44,301 nt of DNA from Rhodocyclaceae bacterium (GCA_027492775.1 JAPUEC010000195.1:1-44301), one strand, 5' to 3'; shown: positions 35,463-44,255, numbered from the stretch's first letter. The notes: generated by a model from the letters alone, not told the origin. Program-made: numbers and translations.

Positions 35463-36497
35463 TTAACGTTGCCTGTCGAGGTGGAGGAAATGATCGAGCA
35501 TGTTGTAGTGATCCTCGAAGAACTGGCTTTCCATGCCCGGCAGTTCTGCAATTGGGAACCACTTGGCCTGTGCTGCGTCGTCTGCACCTTGCACTTCCGG
35601 CAATCGACACTGGCCTAAATCGAACCAGTGGGCATGGGTGATGGTACGGCCACGCAAACTGCGATCCGGATGGTCGAAGACGACGGCCGCCTTGCAGGCA
35701 CCTTCCAGCGTGGAAGCCAATAGGGCCAGACCTGTTTCTTCGCGCAACTCACGGATGGCACCTTGCAGTACGCGCTCGCGCGGTCCCAGGAAGCCGCCGG
35801 GGACGGCCCATAATCCCTTACCCGGAGACCGCGCACGCTCGACCAGCAGCACATGGTCGCTGGCAGTGACCACCGCATCTACGGTGACGAACGGGCCAGC
35901 ACCCCAGATTTTTTTGTTTTCCTCGATCGAGAGGTGTTCACCTTTCAACTGCGCGTAGTGCGGCAGGCGGGACCAGCCCTTGAGGTAATGCACAACGCTC
36001 GGCGGCAACAATCCTCCGAGAAGTGCATGGGTCGCGCGCCAGTCATCCCCTTCGAAATAGATCTGACGCAGACTGGTCGCGTCGATTTCGCCGAACTGAG
36101 CCGTGGCGACGAATTCCCAGCCGGGGAAACGCTGCAGATAGTGGCTGGACGCATCCTTCAGGTAACCCACCAATGTCACCCGTGAACCGGGCGACGTCCG
36201 AGTTTTTACCGTCGCCGTGACTGCATCGCACCAGCGCTTGTCGTCGTAGTAATCGCGAATGGGTTGGAACGAGACCCTTTCCCGGGTCGCATCATCCAGA
36301 GTGGTCGCGATCATGGCAGCGCGCTCCTCCCAGGTGAAGGGATTCTTGGCGTTACGGGCGGCATGAGCTGAGCCGAGCAGGACGACAACCTTTTCCGCGG
36401 TCTCCAACGCTTTGGCAAGCAATGCCGCATGGCCGTTGTGAAATGGCTGAAAACGTCCGATCAGGACGGCGAGATCAAAATGGTTTGCTTGGGTCAT
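35463..36497 (-). CDS. nadM: NadM-Nudix: NMN adenylyltransferase fused to Nudix hydrolase
   Basis: A 344-residue bifunctional protein. The N-terminal half is a nucleotidyltransferase with RFQPFHNGHAALL (the GxFxPxHxGH motif) and the NPFTWEERAAMI segment, transferring AMP to nicotinamide mononucleotide (and perhaps nicotinate mononucleotide). The C-terminal half has a Nudix fold with a full box GGFLGPRERVLQGAIRELREETG, known in relatives to cleave ADP-ribose or related compounds. It lies 12 bases after nadE, with GGAGG before the ATG. It supplies the adenylyl-transfer step of the operon's NAD route. Confidence 0.93.
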   Translation of the reverse strand: MTQANHFDLAVLIGRFQPFHNGHAALLAKALETAEKVVVLLGSAHAARNAKNPFTWEERAAMIATTLDDATRERVSFQPIRDYYDDKRWCDAVTATVKTRTSPGSRVTLVGYLKDASSHYLQRFPGWEFVATAQFGEIDATSLRQIYFEGDDWRATHALLGGLLPPSVVHYLKGWSRLPHYAQLKGEHLSIEENKKIWGAGPFVTVDAVVTASDHVLLVERARSPGKGLWAVPGGFLGPRERVLQGAIRELREETGLALLASTLEGACKAAVVFDHPDRSLRGRTITHAHWFDLGQCRLPEVQGADDAAQAKWFPIAELPGMESQFFEDHYNMLDHFLHLDRQR

Positions 36498-36509
36498 ATA
36501 GCCTCCGCG

Positions 36510-38216
36510 TCAAGCGTAATAGGCGGCAATCGGCATCTGGCGACCGGTACCGAAAGCACGACCACGGACGCGCAGGATCGGCGGGGCTTGGCGCCGCTTG
36601 TATTCGTTGCGGGCAATCATGCGGCGGATACGGGCGACCAGCACTTGCCCGTCGGCACCGGTAATCAAGCGGGCGTAGGCGGCTTCGACCTCGATGCGCT
36701 CCTCCGCACCCAGGCGCTCTCCTTCGATGAGCACCTTGAGAATGGTGTCGAGTACCGAGTAGGGCGGCAGGCTGTCGGTATCGCGTTGCCCCGGCGCCAG
36801 TTCGGCCGAGGGCTCCTTGTCGATGATCGCGAGCGGGATCAATTCGCGGCCGGCGCTCTCATTGAGATGGCGGCTCAACGCGAACACTTCGGTCTTGTAG
36901 AGATCGCCGATCAGACCTAATCCACCATTGGTGTCGCCATATAGCGTGCAGTAGCCGACGGAAATCTCGCTCTTGTTGCCGGTGGTCAGCAACAGATGGC
37001 CGTAGCTGTTTGAGTATTCCATCAACACGATTCCGCGCACGCGAGCCTGCAGATTTTCCAGAGCCAGCCCTTGCAATGGCTGGGCGAAGGCCATCTGGAA
37101 GCCGACTTCGTATTCGCTGACGATCTCGCGGATGGGATGCTCGATGAGGCGAATGCCCAGATTACGACACAGAATTTCGGAATCACTGACGCTACCCTCG
37201 CTGGAAAAGCGCGAGGGCATGGTGATGCCGACAACGTTCTCCGCGCCCAGCGCCTCGACCGCCAGCGCCAGAGTCACCGCACTGTCGATCCCTCCCGAGC
37301 AGCCGACCACCGCCTGCTTGAAGCCACAGCGGCGAGCATAATCGCGCAGGCCCAGTACGATCTGCCGACGGTAGAACTCCATGACCGACAAGCCTTCGTC
37401 GGAGACTGCGGCCAAAGCCCCACCGTTGCCTGCCAGAAAGCGCTGCCCATCCCACTGCAGGGTGGTCACCGATTCCGCAAAGCGTGGCGCCTCAAAAACC
37501 ACGCCGGCCTCGGGCGACACGGCAAAAGAAGCGCCATCGAACACCAGTTGATCGTGCCCGCCGACCTGATTCACGTACACCAGGGGCAGATTATGGCGAC
37601 GGCTGGCGGCCGTTAATAAGCGGTGGCGCTGTTCGCGCTTGCCGATGTTGGAAGGGCTGGCATTGATCGATACCACCAGATCAGGCGCGCCATCGGCCAG
37701 ACGATCAAAAGGATTGACCGCGTAGTCTGCCCCATCGTCGTTCCAACCGTCTTCGCAGATCAAGAAGCCGACTTGTGTTTGGCCGACGCGCAATACCTTG
37801 GCGACATCCGGCCCCGGCTCGAAGTGGCGGCGTTCGTCAAAGATGTTGTAGGTCGGCAGCAACTGCTTGGCGTAGCGCAGGACGATCTCGCCGTCCCTCA
37901 GCACCAGAAGGCTGTTTTCCAGCGCCTTGCCGGGCCCGGTTCGGCGCATCGGCGCGCCGATCACCCAGCATAGCCCCGGCGTTTCCCGCGTGGCGGCCAG
38001 CAACGTCTCGACGCCCTGCATGGCGCGTTCCACGAACTCTGGTTCATCGAGCATATCGCCCGGTGAATAGCCGGTCAGCGACAGTTCGGAGAAGACCACC
38101 ATCTGCGCCTGCTCGGCAGCCGCTTTGGCTGCGGCCTGGCGCATCAGGGCGATATTGCCAGTAATATCCCCAATGGTTAGATTTAGCTGCGCGAGCGTAA
38201 TGCGGAAGTTCCTCAT
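36510..38216 (-). CDS. nadE: Glutamine-dependent NAD+ synthetase
   Basis: A 568-residue enzyme converting nicotinate adenine dinucleotide to NAD with glutamine as nitrogen donor. The N-terminal nitrilase-like amidase carries Glu in [16 protein letters not shown], Lys near [16 protein letters not shown] and Cys in [10 protein letters not shown]. The C-terminal synthetase has the PP-loop [15 protein letters not shown], then [33 protein letters not shown] and [10 protein letters not shown]. Length is normal for bacterial glutamine-dependent NadE. Its ATG overlaps the pncB stop (ATGA), showing coupled translation. Confidence 0.97.
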   Translation of the reverse strand: MRNFRITLAQLNLTIGDITGNIALMRQAAAKAAAEQAQMVVFSELSLTGYSPGDMLDEPEFVERAMQGVETLLAATRETPGLCWVIGAPMRRTGPGKALENSLLVLRDGEIVLRYAKQLLPTYNIFDERRHFEPGPDVAKVLRVGQTQVGFLICEDGWNDDGADYAVNPFDRLADGAPDLVVSINASPSNIGKREQRHRLLTAASRRHNLPLVYVNQVGGHDQLVFDGASFAVSPEAGVVFEAPRFAESVTTLQWDGQRFLAGNGGALAAVSDEGLSVMEFYRRQIVLGLRDYARRCGFKQAVVGCSGGIDSAVTLALAVEALGAENVVGITMPSRFSSEGSVSDSEILCRNLGIRLIEHPIREIVSEYEVGFQMAFAQPLQGLALENLQARVRGIVLMEYSNSYGHLLLTTGNKSEISVGYCTLYGDTNGGLGLIGDLYKTEVFALSRHLNESAGRELIPLAIIDKEPSAELAPGQRDTDSLPPYSVLDTILKVLIEGERLGAEERIEVEAAYARLITGADGQVLVARIRRMIARNEYKRRQAPPILRVRGRAFGTGRQMPIAAYYA

Positions 38217-39430
38217 GCGGCCCCCATTTGGTGGTTGAAGACCTGGCGCAGATAGGCAAGGAAAGTCTGGTCTTCACACAGGGTTTTGCCCGGCGAATCC
38301 GAAAGTTTGGCCACCGGCTGCCCGTTGCAGGACATGATCTTCATGACCACATTGAGCGCCTTGTGCGGCGTGTCGCTGGAAAGATCCGTACCGATGCCAT
38401 AAGCGGTCGGCACGCGCCCACGGAAGCGCTTGTAGAGAGCGACGGCACGCGGCAGATCGAGACCATCTGAAAACACCAACCGCTTGGTCATCGGGTCGAT
38501 GTGCAATTTTTCGTAGTGTGCGAGAGCCTTTTCCGCCCACTCGACCGGGTCGCCCGAATCGTGACGCAGACCATCGAAGAGCTTGGCGAAGTAGAGATCG
38601 AAGTCGGCGAGGAAAGCATCCATGCCCACCACATCGGTCAGCGCCACTCCAAGATCGCCGCGGTATTCCTGCACCCAACCCTCGAGAGCGGCCTTCTGAA
38701 AATCACGCAGACGGAAGCCGAAAGCCTGATAGGCCTGCAGGTATTCGTGGGCCATGGTGCCGATCGGGGTCAGGCCGAGATTCATGGCGAACAGCACATT
38801 GGAAGTGCCACGGAAGTGATCGGGCAGTTCCTTGGCCAGTGTCCGGACAACTTCCTCGTGCCAGGCGCCGGAATACCGGCGGCGCAGACCAAAGTCGAAG
38901 AAGACGAAGGGCTCGCTGGCCGAACACAGATTCTCTGCCTCGGACTTCACAAATTCCACTTTAGCCGCTAGGCGATCCCGTGCAGTCACCATCACCGACG
39001 TTTCGGTGGGCAGGCGACGGAAGTACAACTCGTTGACGATATAGAGCACGAAAATCTCGAAGGCCATCACGTGCACCAGCGGCCCGCGCGCCACGACGCG
39101 CAGCTTGTCGCCCTCCACCCGGGTTTCGATGAAACGCCGCTGGAAGCGGAAGACCGAGAGGAAGTCGACAAAGTCGCTCTTCATGAAGCGCAGGCTACGC
39201 AGGTAATCCAGTTCGTCCGGTGCGAAGCTCAGTGTGCATAGCCGATCCAATTCGGCATCGACTTCATCCTTCAATTCAGCCAGCGGATACACCGTGCTGT
39301 TGCGGCAGAAGAAGGCATACTCGGCCTGGGCACTGGGGTGGCTGTGCAGCAAGGCCTGCCACATGGTGAATTTATAGAGATCGTTTTCCAGCAGACTGCG
39401 CACAACCGGCTCTTGCACCTTGTTACTCAT
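38213..39430 (-). CDS. pncB: Nicotinate phosphoribosyltransferase
   Basis: A 405-residue enzyme making nicotinate mononucleotide from nicotinate, PRPP and ATP. Diagnostic segments are [20 protein letters not shown] near the N-terminus, [39 protein letters not shown] (His is the phosphorylated residue), [30 protein letters not shown] and FSDGLDL. GGAGAAG precedes the ATG. It is followed by nadE with a four-base overlap and lies 50 bases after the nicotinamidase gene. Confidence 0.97.
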   Translation of the reverse strand: MSNKVQEPVVRSLLENDLYKFTMWQALLHSHPSAQAEYAFFCRNSTVYPLAELKDEVDAELDRLCTLSFAPDELDYLRSLRFMKSDFVDFLSVFRFQRRFIETRVEGDKLRVVARGPLVHVMAFEIFVLYIVNELYFRRLPTETSVMVTARDRLAAKVEFVKSEAENLCSASEPFVFFDFGLRRRYSGAWHEEVVRTLAKELPDHFRGTSNVLFAMNLGLTPIGTMAHEYLQAYQAFGFRLRDFQKAALEGWVQEYRGDLGVALTDVVGMDAFLADFDLYFAKLFDGLRHDSGDPVEWAEKALAHYEKLHIDPMTKRLVFSDGLDLPRAVALYKRFRGRVPTAYGIGTDLSSDTPHKALNVVMKIMSCNGQPVAKLSDSPGKTLCEDQTFLAYLRQVFNHQMGAA

Positions 39431-39480
39431 TTTTCTTCTCCGGTGAATCGCAGCACGCTATACGGTCGCGCTGCGGTTTT

Positions 39481-40341
39481 TTAACTATTCGCCAACAACA
39501 AAGGCAATACATCTTGGGACTGGGCGATCCGCAGGCCGCGGCCACGCATATCCTCGATAAAGCCTTGGTACTGGGCCTCGAAGCCAGTTACGGGGCTCAT
39601 ACAGTCGGTGAGCAGCACTAGCTTGCTCAAATTGCCTGCACTGTAGTTCTCGACAATGTGCTCGGTGGTGGCCTTCACGCAGTGGCTACCGGCTTCGCCG
39701 GTGATCAATACCAGGTCGGCAGCCCGCAGTTGATCCATGAACACACCATTCAGCTGGGTCGCCTCGTCCTCCGGATCTGGCACCTCGGCCTTGATAGCGC
39801 TGTAATGTTCAGTCCAGGGATTGGTCCCTTTGACCACTTTGTTCACGATCGCGGTGCGGGCTTCTTCCCAGGCGTTACAAGCCTGCCTTACGGCGTTGTG
39901 CACGTTGTGGCCCCAAGTACCGATTTCGCAGTGCACCGGCCAAACCATGTGCACATAGCGGCCATTCGCCTCCAGGGCCTCCAGATATGCGATCACACGC
40001 CCCAGCGCATCGGCCTGACGGGGCAGATAACGTCCCGCGCGGACATCCTCGGCACGAATCTGGGTAAATGGAATCACCGTTTCACCATCCCCCTGCCGCC
40101 AGAAAGTCGGGTGGGCGATATCCACGCGTTGGTGAGAATCCAGCGTGACGGAGATATTGCTCAATCCAATGCCCCCCTTACGGATCAGGCGAGCGACGCG
40201 CTGCATATCGGCATCGGCCCCGGCAACAGGCAAAGCAGGCGTTTGCTGCATGCCACCGATGACCGGCCGAGCGCTCGCAGGAAGATCGCAGAAGTCATTT
40301 TGCGGATCGATGATCACGAGATGAATATTCTGGGTTGCCAT
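39481..40341 (-). CDS. pncA: Nicotinamidase-type cysteine hydrolase (PncA-like)
   Basis: A 286-residue isochorismatase-fold hydrolase, longer than most nicotinamidases (about 210). The catalytic Asp lies in VIIDPQNDFCD, Lys in NKVVKGTNPWTEHYSA and Cys in LITGEAGSHCVKATTEHIV. Metal-site residues appear in VTLDSHQRVDIAHP, and MVWPVHCEIGTWGH resembles the WPVHCxxGTxG motif of nicotinamidases. It would convert nicotinamide to nicotinate for pncB. The ATG at 40339-40341 follows GGAGAAC; upstream open frame is intergenic DNA. It is the first gene of the seven-gene operon and has a good promoter with an embedded palindrome. Confidence 0.85.
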   Translation of the reverse strand: MATQNIHLVIIDPQNDFCDLPASARPVIGGMQQTPALPVAGADADMQRVARLIRKGGIGLSNISVTLDSHQRVDIAHPTFWRQGDGETVIPFTQIRAEDVRAGRYLPRQADALGRVIAYLEALEANGRYVHMVWPVHCEIGTWGHNVHNAVRQACNAWEEARTAIVNKVVKGTNPWTEHYSAIKAEVPDPEDEATQLNGVFMDQLRAADLVLITGEAGSHCVKATTEHIVENYSAGNLSKLVLLTDCMSPVTGFEAQYQGFIEDMRGRGLRIAQSQDVLPLLLANS

Positions 40342-40388
40342 GTTGTTCTCCGATTCAGTCGCGCTCATATATCCAGCGCATAAAACGT

Positions 40389-40417
40389 AATGTAGTTTAG
40401 TTAGTTTAAAATTGCAA
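40389..40417 (-). promoter_or_regulatory. Sigma70-type promoter of the NAD operon
   Basis: On the minus strand TTGCAA (40412-40417) and TACATT (40389-40394) are separated by exactly 17 bases. Transcription would begin near 40382, about 40 bases before the pncA ATG. The -35 element lies inside the palindrome at 40401-40421, so a bound repressor would exclude RNA polymerase. Confidence 0.65.
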
Positions 40418-40421
40418 CTAA
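40401..40421. promoter_or_regulatory. Candidate NrtR operator (21-bp imperfect palindrome)
   Basis: TTAGTT and AACTAA form the outer arms around TAAAATTGC; 16 of the 21 positions are symmetric. It lies between the divergent pncA and nrtR-like genes and covers the -35 of the pncA promoter. A TATAAT on the plus strand at 40438-40443 may serve the regulator gene and is also close. Assignment to NrtR is inferred from position. Confidence 0.6.
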
Positions 40422-40520
40422 TATGTGAACGGGAAAATATAATATTTAACAGGCAACAGAATCCGCACAAGCACAGTTAGAGTTGTTATGATCCTAAGAG
40501 TCGAACCCTTTGGTCATCCC

Positions 40521-41198
40521 ATGCCTCGCATCATATGCACTATTGACGTTGTCTTAATGACATTGAAAAGCGGCATGCTACACGTCGCCCTGTTAAAGCG
40601 CGACCATGCCCCGTTTGAAGGCGTACTAGCCCTGCCCGGGGGTTATGTTCTTCCGGAAACAGATGCTGATACTCGGGATGCAGCCGAACGGATGCTGCGA
40701 GAAAAAACAGGGATCAACAGCCCGTACCTCGAACAACTGGCCACCTTCTCAGGTCGTGCGCGCGATCCGCGTGGGTGGTCCATTTCGGTGGCGTACTACG
40801 CCTTGGTACCGGAAGATGTGATTGCTGCTGCCGATCATCCGGAAGTCACGCTCGTTGCCGCGGATAAAGTTCGCGGACTACCTTTTGACCACCAGCAGAT
40901 CATCGAGGCAGCAGTTCGGCGTGTACGCGACAAAAGTGCTTATTCGTCGCTACCGGTCTATCTCTGCGGCAGTTTTTTTACCCTGCCTCAATTGCAAGGC
41001 GTATATGAAGCCATATTGGGAGAACCCATCAACAAAGTCAGCTTCCGCCGCAAGATTGATGAACTGGACATCCTGGAACCGGTGCAAGGGGCCCTAGAGA
41101 CCGGCAAAGCCCACCGGCCAGCACAGGTATATCGGCTCAAATCACGATATAGCCAGCATCTCTCGCTGACCGATCGTGCCCTCAATGCAAAAACCTAA
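40521..41198 (+). CDS. nrtR: NrtR-type Nudix-related transcriptional regulator
   Basis: About 225 residues. The N-terminal half is a Nudix-like domain (IICTIDVVLMTLKSGMLHVALLKRDHAPFEGVLALPGGYV). The Nudix box is degenerate: at the REUxEE core it reads ERMLREKTGI, losing catalytic Glu residues, as expected of a sensor rather than an enzyme. The C-terminal half (LPQLQGVYEAILGEPINKVSFRRKIDEL) is the winged-helix DNA-binding part of NrtR proteins, which repress NAD genes and respond to ADP-ribose. Position opposite the NAD operon fits. Start at 40521 gives the family N-terminus; an ATG at 40488 is possible. Its end overlaps the convergent gene by four bases. Confidence 0.88.
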   Translation: MPRIICTIDVVLMTLKSGMLHVALLKRDHAPFEGVLALPGGYVLPETDADTRDAAERMLREKTGINSPYLEQLATFSGRARDPRGWSISVAYYALVPEDVIAAADHPEVTLVAADKVRGLPFDHQQIIEAAVRRVRDKSAYSSLPVYLCGSFFTLPQLQGVYEAILGEPINKVSFRRKIDELDILEPVQGALETGKAHRPAQVYRLKSRYSQHLSLTDRALNAKT

Positions 41199-41767
41199 GG
41201 CTGGATTGACTCGCTTGAATCAGGTCTTTTCCAGACCATAAACATACCTTCCATCGCGCCCATAGCGTCAATAATGACCCGATAGGTTTCATCACGGCGG
41301 AAGCCGGGCAATCGGTTTCCGAACTCATCCATCAGTTCCTTGCCGCCAACGGCATCGTTCGGCATGCGAATGTCTGTTTTTGAGTTGCCGATGTACCAGT
41401 AAGGGAAAGGCAGGAAATCATCTTCAATACCGATAAAGATGTTCTCTATCTCCGCCCATGCAATCGATTCATGAGGGTTGCCGTTGTAGAAACTCCGGAT
41501 ATTTTGGTCATCAAAGACCACCGAACAGAGCGATTGGCGTTCGGCAGACGACCTCACTAATTTCTGTGGCGGCAATATATCCAGCTTCAGCTGCCACGCA
41601 AAAACACTCGCAGTCCCGATAAAGAACAGCATGGGCCAAATGTCACCCCATGAATCGGGGAACCCATGCCTTCCGATCCCGACCACGCTCATGCCCACGA
41701 ATACAAGAGAAACCAGCAAGCCCAGACCGTGGCCGAAGGCACTCCTGTTGAATCGCAACTGCCGCAT
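41195..41767 (-). CDS. Membrane protein of unknown function
   Basis: A 190-residue protein not recognised. Two membrane helices are predicted by eye at about 13-33 (GHGLGLLVSLVFVGMSVVGIG) and 45-60 (PMLFFIGTASVFAWQL). The remaining 130 residues are cytoplasmic, with a strand-rich segment (SIAWAEIENIFIGIEDDFLPFPYW, RDETYRVIIDAMGAMEGMFMVW) that has the look of a small PH-like or YcxB-like domain, but this is weak. AGGGGG precedes the ATG. It lies 18 bases after the coaD-HD gene, so it is probably the third gene of the CoA operon, and it converges on the nrtR-like gene. Confidence 0.6.
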   Translation of the reverse strand: MRQLRFNRSAFGHGLGLLVSLVFVGMSVVGIGRHGFPDSWGDIWPMLFFIGTASVFAWQLKLDILPPQKLVRSSAERQSLCSVVFDDQNIRSFYNGNPHESIAWAEIENIFIGIEDDFLPFPYWYIGNSKTDIRMPNDAVGGKELMDEFGNRLPGFRRDETYRVIIDAMGAMEGMFMVWKRPDSSESIQP

Positions 41768-41785
41768 CTGAAACCCCCTTCAGAA

Positions 41786-42922
41786 TCAGATCCCGGAAAT
41801 TTCACTTGCCAGGTTCTCGATCGCTGACGCTTGATAGAGTGCGGCAAAGTAAGGATCTTCAAACAGCTCACCCTTCAACGCCGCTTGGTGAAAGTGCTCC
41901 AGAACAGCTTTGCGCCCAGCACCATATTCCGCTTCTGGCATCCATCCGTACTCCTGTCGCACCGATTGCGCATAGGCGGCATAGACTTCGGCTGACTGCC
42001 CAAGGATGCCCAGGTCGGCGCCAATCATCGCCGCAGCAAGCGGGTGGGCGGTCTTCCCGCGCTGTGCATGATTGGTGGTGCGAATCAACGCGGCCACGTT
42101 TTCCGCATTGGTTGTATCAAGCCCGGACGAAAGCCAAAGCTGCGCGCTCGCTTCTTCGTTTGAAACTTCAGCCGACTTGCCGCCATAGACCGCGTCATGA
42201 AACCAAAAAGCCTTCTTCAACAACGCGGTGCTTTCAGTGGGAGCACCAGTATTCGCCGCCCACACAGCGATCTCCGAGAGCCCATGCACCAGGTGATCGA
42301 GGTTGTGGTAAGCACGGGCGGGGTTGCCATAAATTTGCTCGCCCGTCAGATAGTCGAACCAGTATTCAGCGTTACAAGCGGTCTCCGGGTTGGGTTGTGG
42401 GTAATGGAAGAGCTTTTCCCATTCTTTGCGCAGCCAGTCCAGAATCCATGCCTCGTACGCAGGGCACGGCAAAAACTTCTTCATCGACCAATGCCAGCCA
42501 ACAGGTCCTTGCAAGCCACGAACGAAGCTTGAGCTGACTGAACCCAAGTCACGCGGCGGCATGACGAAAATGGTCTTGGCGCCCTGCAAGACATCAACAT
42601 TCGCCTGCTGAAGCAGATTTTCGTAGTCAAAGTCGGTGGTATTGCGAATTCCCCGAATGAGATATTCGATGCCGTGGCGTTTGGCCGCCCGGGCGGTATA
42701 GTCTCCGCGCACGATGATGACACTCACGTCCTCCCAGCCACGTTCTGCCAAGCTTTGCTCGACTATTTTTTTTCGCTTCTCCGCAACGAACTGTGGCGCT
42801 TTGAATGGATTCTCAGAAATAAAGACAACCACCTGATCCGCTAGCGCACGCGCCTCGCCGATCACCCACATATGACCGTTGGTGATGGGATCAAGTGTCC
42901 CTGAAAAAGCGATCTTCTTCAT
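41786..42922 (-). CDS. CoaD-like phosphopantetheine adenylyltransferase fused to an HD-domain hydrolase
   Basis: A 378-residue fusion. Residues 1-160 match phosphopantetheine adenylyltransferase: SGTLDPITNGHMWVI (His17 of the xxGH motif), VVVFISENPFKAPQF, YLIRGIRNTTDFDYENLLQQAN and SVSSSFVRGL. This enzyme makes dephospho-CoA from 4'-phosphopantetheine and ATP. Residues about 185-375 match a predicted HD-type metal phosphohydrolase: AYHNLDHL (His206, His210), FWFHDAVYG (His242-Asp243) and GADLGILG (Asp303). Normal CoaD is about 160 residues, so the fusion is unusual. The ATG at 42920-42922 overlaps the coaE stop by four bases, with GGAGG upstream. Domain calls are firm; the HD substrate is unknown, perhaps a phosphopantetheine or CoA breakdown product. 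Confidence 0.85.
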   Translation of the reverse strand: MKKIAFSGTLDPITNGHMWVIGEARALADQVVVFISENPFKAPQFVAEKRKKIVEQSLAERGWEDVSVIIVRGDYTARAAKRHGIEYLIRGIRNTTDFDYENLLQQANVDVLQGAKTIFVMPPRDLGSVSSSFVRGLQGPVGWHWSMKKFLPCPAYEAWILDWLRKEWEKLFHYPQPNPETACNAEYWFDYLTGEQIYGNPARAYHNLDHLVHGLSEIAVWAANTGAPTESTALLKKAFWFHDAVYGGKSAEVSNEEASAQLWLSSGLDTTNAENVAALIRTTNHAQRGKTAHPLAAAMIGADLGILGQSAEVYAAYAQSVRQEYGWMPEAEYGAGRKAVLEHFHQAALKGELFEDPYFAALYQASAIENLASEISGI

Positions 42923-43554
42923 CCCTGCCTCCACTTTGCGCTGTACTGCTGGTGCATTGTGCTGACCTGCGCATGCAGGTGTTCCAGCGTCGAATGATTG
43001 ATTATCACGTCATGCGCCTGTTGCAGATAGAGATTCCGCGGCATCTGGGCGCGCATCAAGTTGCAGATCTGGGCGTCGCTTAGCTCTGCATTTCGTCCGC
43101 GAACCCGCTCCAGACGCTGAGGCTCCGCGGTATCGACGAACAAAATGCGATCTACCGGAATTACTTCTTCGAGCAAAAGAGCAGACTCCCAAACCACATA
43201 GGGAGTCTTCTGGCGCAGCGTCCAAGCCTGCATCTCCGCCATCACGTAGGGCTTCAAGATGGCACGTAAGGCTTGGTTCTCATCCGGTCGCGGGACAAAG
43301 TAACGATAGAGCACCCCGCGTTGCAGGCCGCCCGAGGCGGACATCAAGCTCGGAAAACGACTCGCGATCACACCCTGCACCGGATGTTCCGGGTTCTGAT
43401 GGATGGCTCTCGCCACGCTATCTGCATCCACTGCGGGCACCCCGAACGACTCGAACATCTGCCTCACACGAGATTTGCCGCTCCCGATGCCGCCCGTCAG
43501 TCCAACTACCCGCGGAAGCGGCCGCCCATTTCCATGAAGCATTCCAGCCGACAT
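42919..43554 (-). CDS. coaE: CoaE-like dephospho-CoA kinase
   Basis: About 211 residues. The P-loop VVGLTGGIGSGKS is near the N-terminus, followed by FGVPAVDADSVARAIH, a variable middle, then WESALLLEEVIPVDRILFVD, a lid-like RVRGRNAELSDAQICNLMRAQMP and HDVIINHSTLEHLHAQV. The enzyme phosphorylates dephospho-CoA to CoA. The start is uncertain: ATG at 43552-43554 (GGA six bases before) is chosen, while ATGs at 43581 and 43542 are in frame; the first would overlap the operator. It is translationally coupled to the CoaD-HD gene. Bacteria normally carry coaE near pilus genes, so this is likely a second, accessory copy. Confidence 0.85.
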   Translation of the reverse strand: MSAGMLHGNGRPLPRVVGLTGGIGSGKSRVRQMFESFGVPAVDADSVARAIHQNPEHPVQGVIASRFPSLMSASGGLQRGVLYRYFVPRPDENQALRAILKPYVMAEMQAWTLRQKTPYVVWESALLLEEVIPVDRILFVDTAEPQRLERVRGRNAELSDAQICNLMRAQMPRNLYLQQAHDVIINHSTLEHLHAQVSTMHQQYSAKWRQG

Positions 43555-43573
43555 AAGCGATCCAATATTTATG

Positions 43574-43589
43574 TTGGTCAATCAACCAA
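43574..43589. promoter_or_regulatory. Candidate TetR operator, coaE side
   Basis: TTGGTCAATCAACCAA carries the TTGGT and ACCAA arms also found in the stronger site at 43632. It lies 20 bases before the chosen coaE start, so a bound regulator would control the CoA genes. Confidence 0.6.
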
Positions 43590-43631
43590 TATATGCAGGA
43601 TAAACAGCAACCAACCCAGAATCAAGTAAAA

Positions 43632-43649
43632 TTTGGTTGTTCAACCAAA
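43632..43649. promoter_or_regulatory. Candidate TetR operator, regulator side
   Basis: TTTGGTTG and CAACCAAA form a perfect eight-base palindrome around TT, ending ten bases before the tetR start. It shares its core with 43574-43589. The arrangement suggests autoregulation plus control of the divergent operon. Confidence 0.7.
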
Positions 43650-43658
43650 ATTGATGTC

Positions 43659-44255
43659 ATGTCGAAAAAATCCAATACCGAACAACGCCGTTCCGAGATC
43701 GTAAACGCGCTACTGACAGTCATTGCCGAGCATGGATACGCCAAGGCGACGATTCAGCTAATCGCCCAAAAAGCGGGACTTACCCCTGGCCTGATCCACT
43801 ATCACTTCAAGACAAAAGCCGAAATCCTGCTGGAATTGGTGCGGATGCTGGCCGACCTTCCCTGCCAACGCTATCTGCAATTCTCGGCTAGCGCCGACAC
43901 CCCGGACGAAAAACTGCTCGCCTACATCAGCGCCCGACTTGCCAAAGGAGACGGTGCAAACCCTACTGCGGTCGCCGCGTGGGTAGTCATCGGCGCAGAG
44001 GCTGTCCGGCAACCGGAAGTGCGGGAGATTTATCAGCAAGCCATCGGCACAGAGTTTGCACTCATCAAGACGCTATTGACCGATTGCCTGGCTGCGAAAC
44101 AGAAAAATGAGGCTGAGATCGCGAACATCGCCGCAGGACTGCTCGCACTGATGGAAGGTGCTTTTCAGCTCGCCTGTGCGGCTCCCCATACCCTACCTAG
44201 CGGATACGCCGCATCGATGGCAGTGCAATACATACGGCAGCATGGGATTGGTTGA
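43659..44255 (+). CDS. TetR/AcrR family transcriptional regulator
   Basis: A 198-residue regulator. The N-terminal helix-turn-helix is clear: RRSEIVNALLTVIAEHGYAKATIQLIAQKAGLTPGLIHYHFKTKAEIL. The C-terminal 140 residues form a helical ligand-binding and dimer domain resembling that of BetI-like TetR proteins, without a readable ligand. The ATG at 43659 is chosen because it lies directly after the palindrome at 43632-43649; an earlier ATG at 43593 would put both operator arms inside the gene. It is divergent from coaE and probably represses it and itself; the inducer may be a CoA-related compound, which is inference. Confidence 0.88.
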   Translation: MSKKSNTEQRRSEIVNALLTVIAEHGYAKATIQLIAQKAGLTPGLIHYHFKTKAEILLELVRMLADLPCQRYLQFSASADTPDEKLLAYISARLAKGDGANPTAVAAWVVIGAEAVRQPEVREIYQQAIGTEFALIKTLLTDCLAAKQKNEAEIANIAAGLLALMEGAFQLACAAPHTLPSGYAASMAVQYIRQHGIG

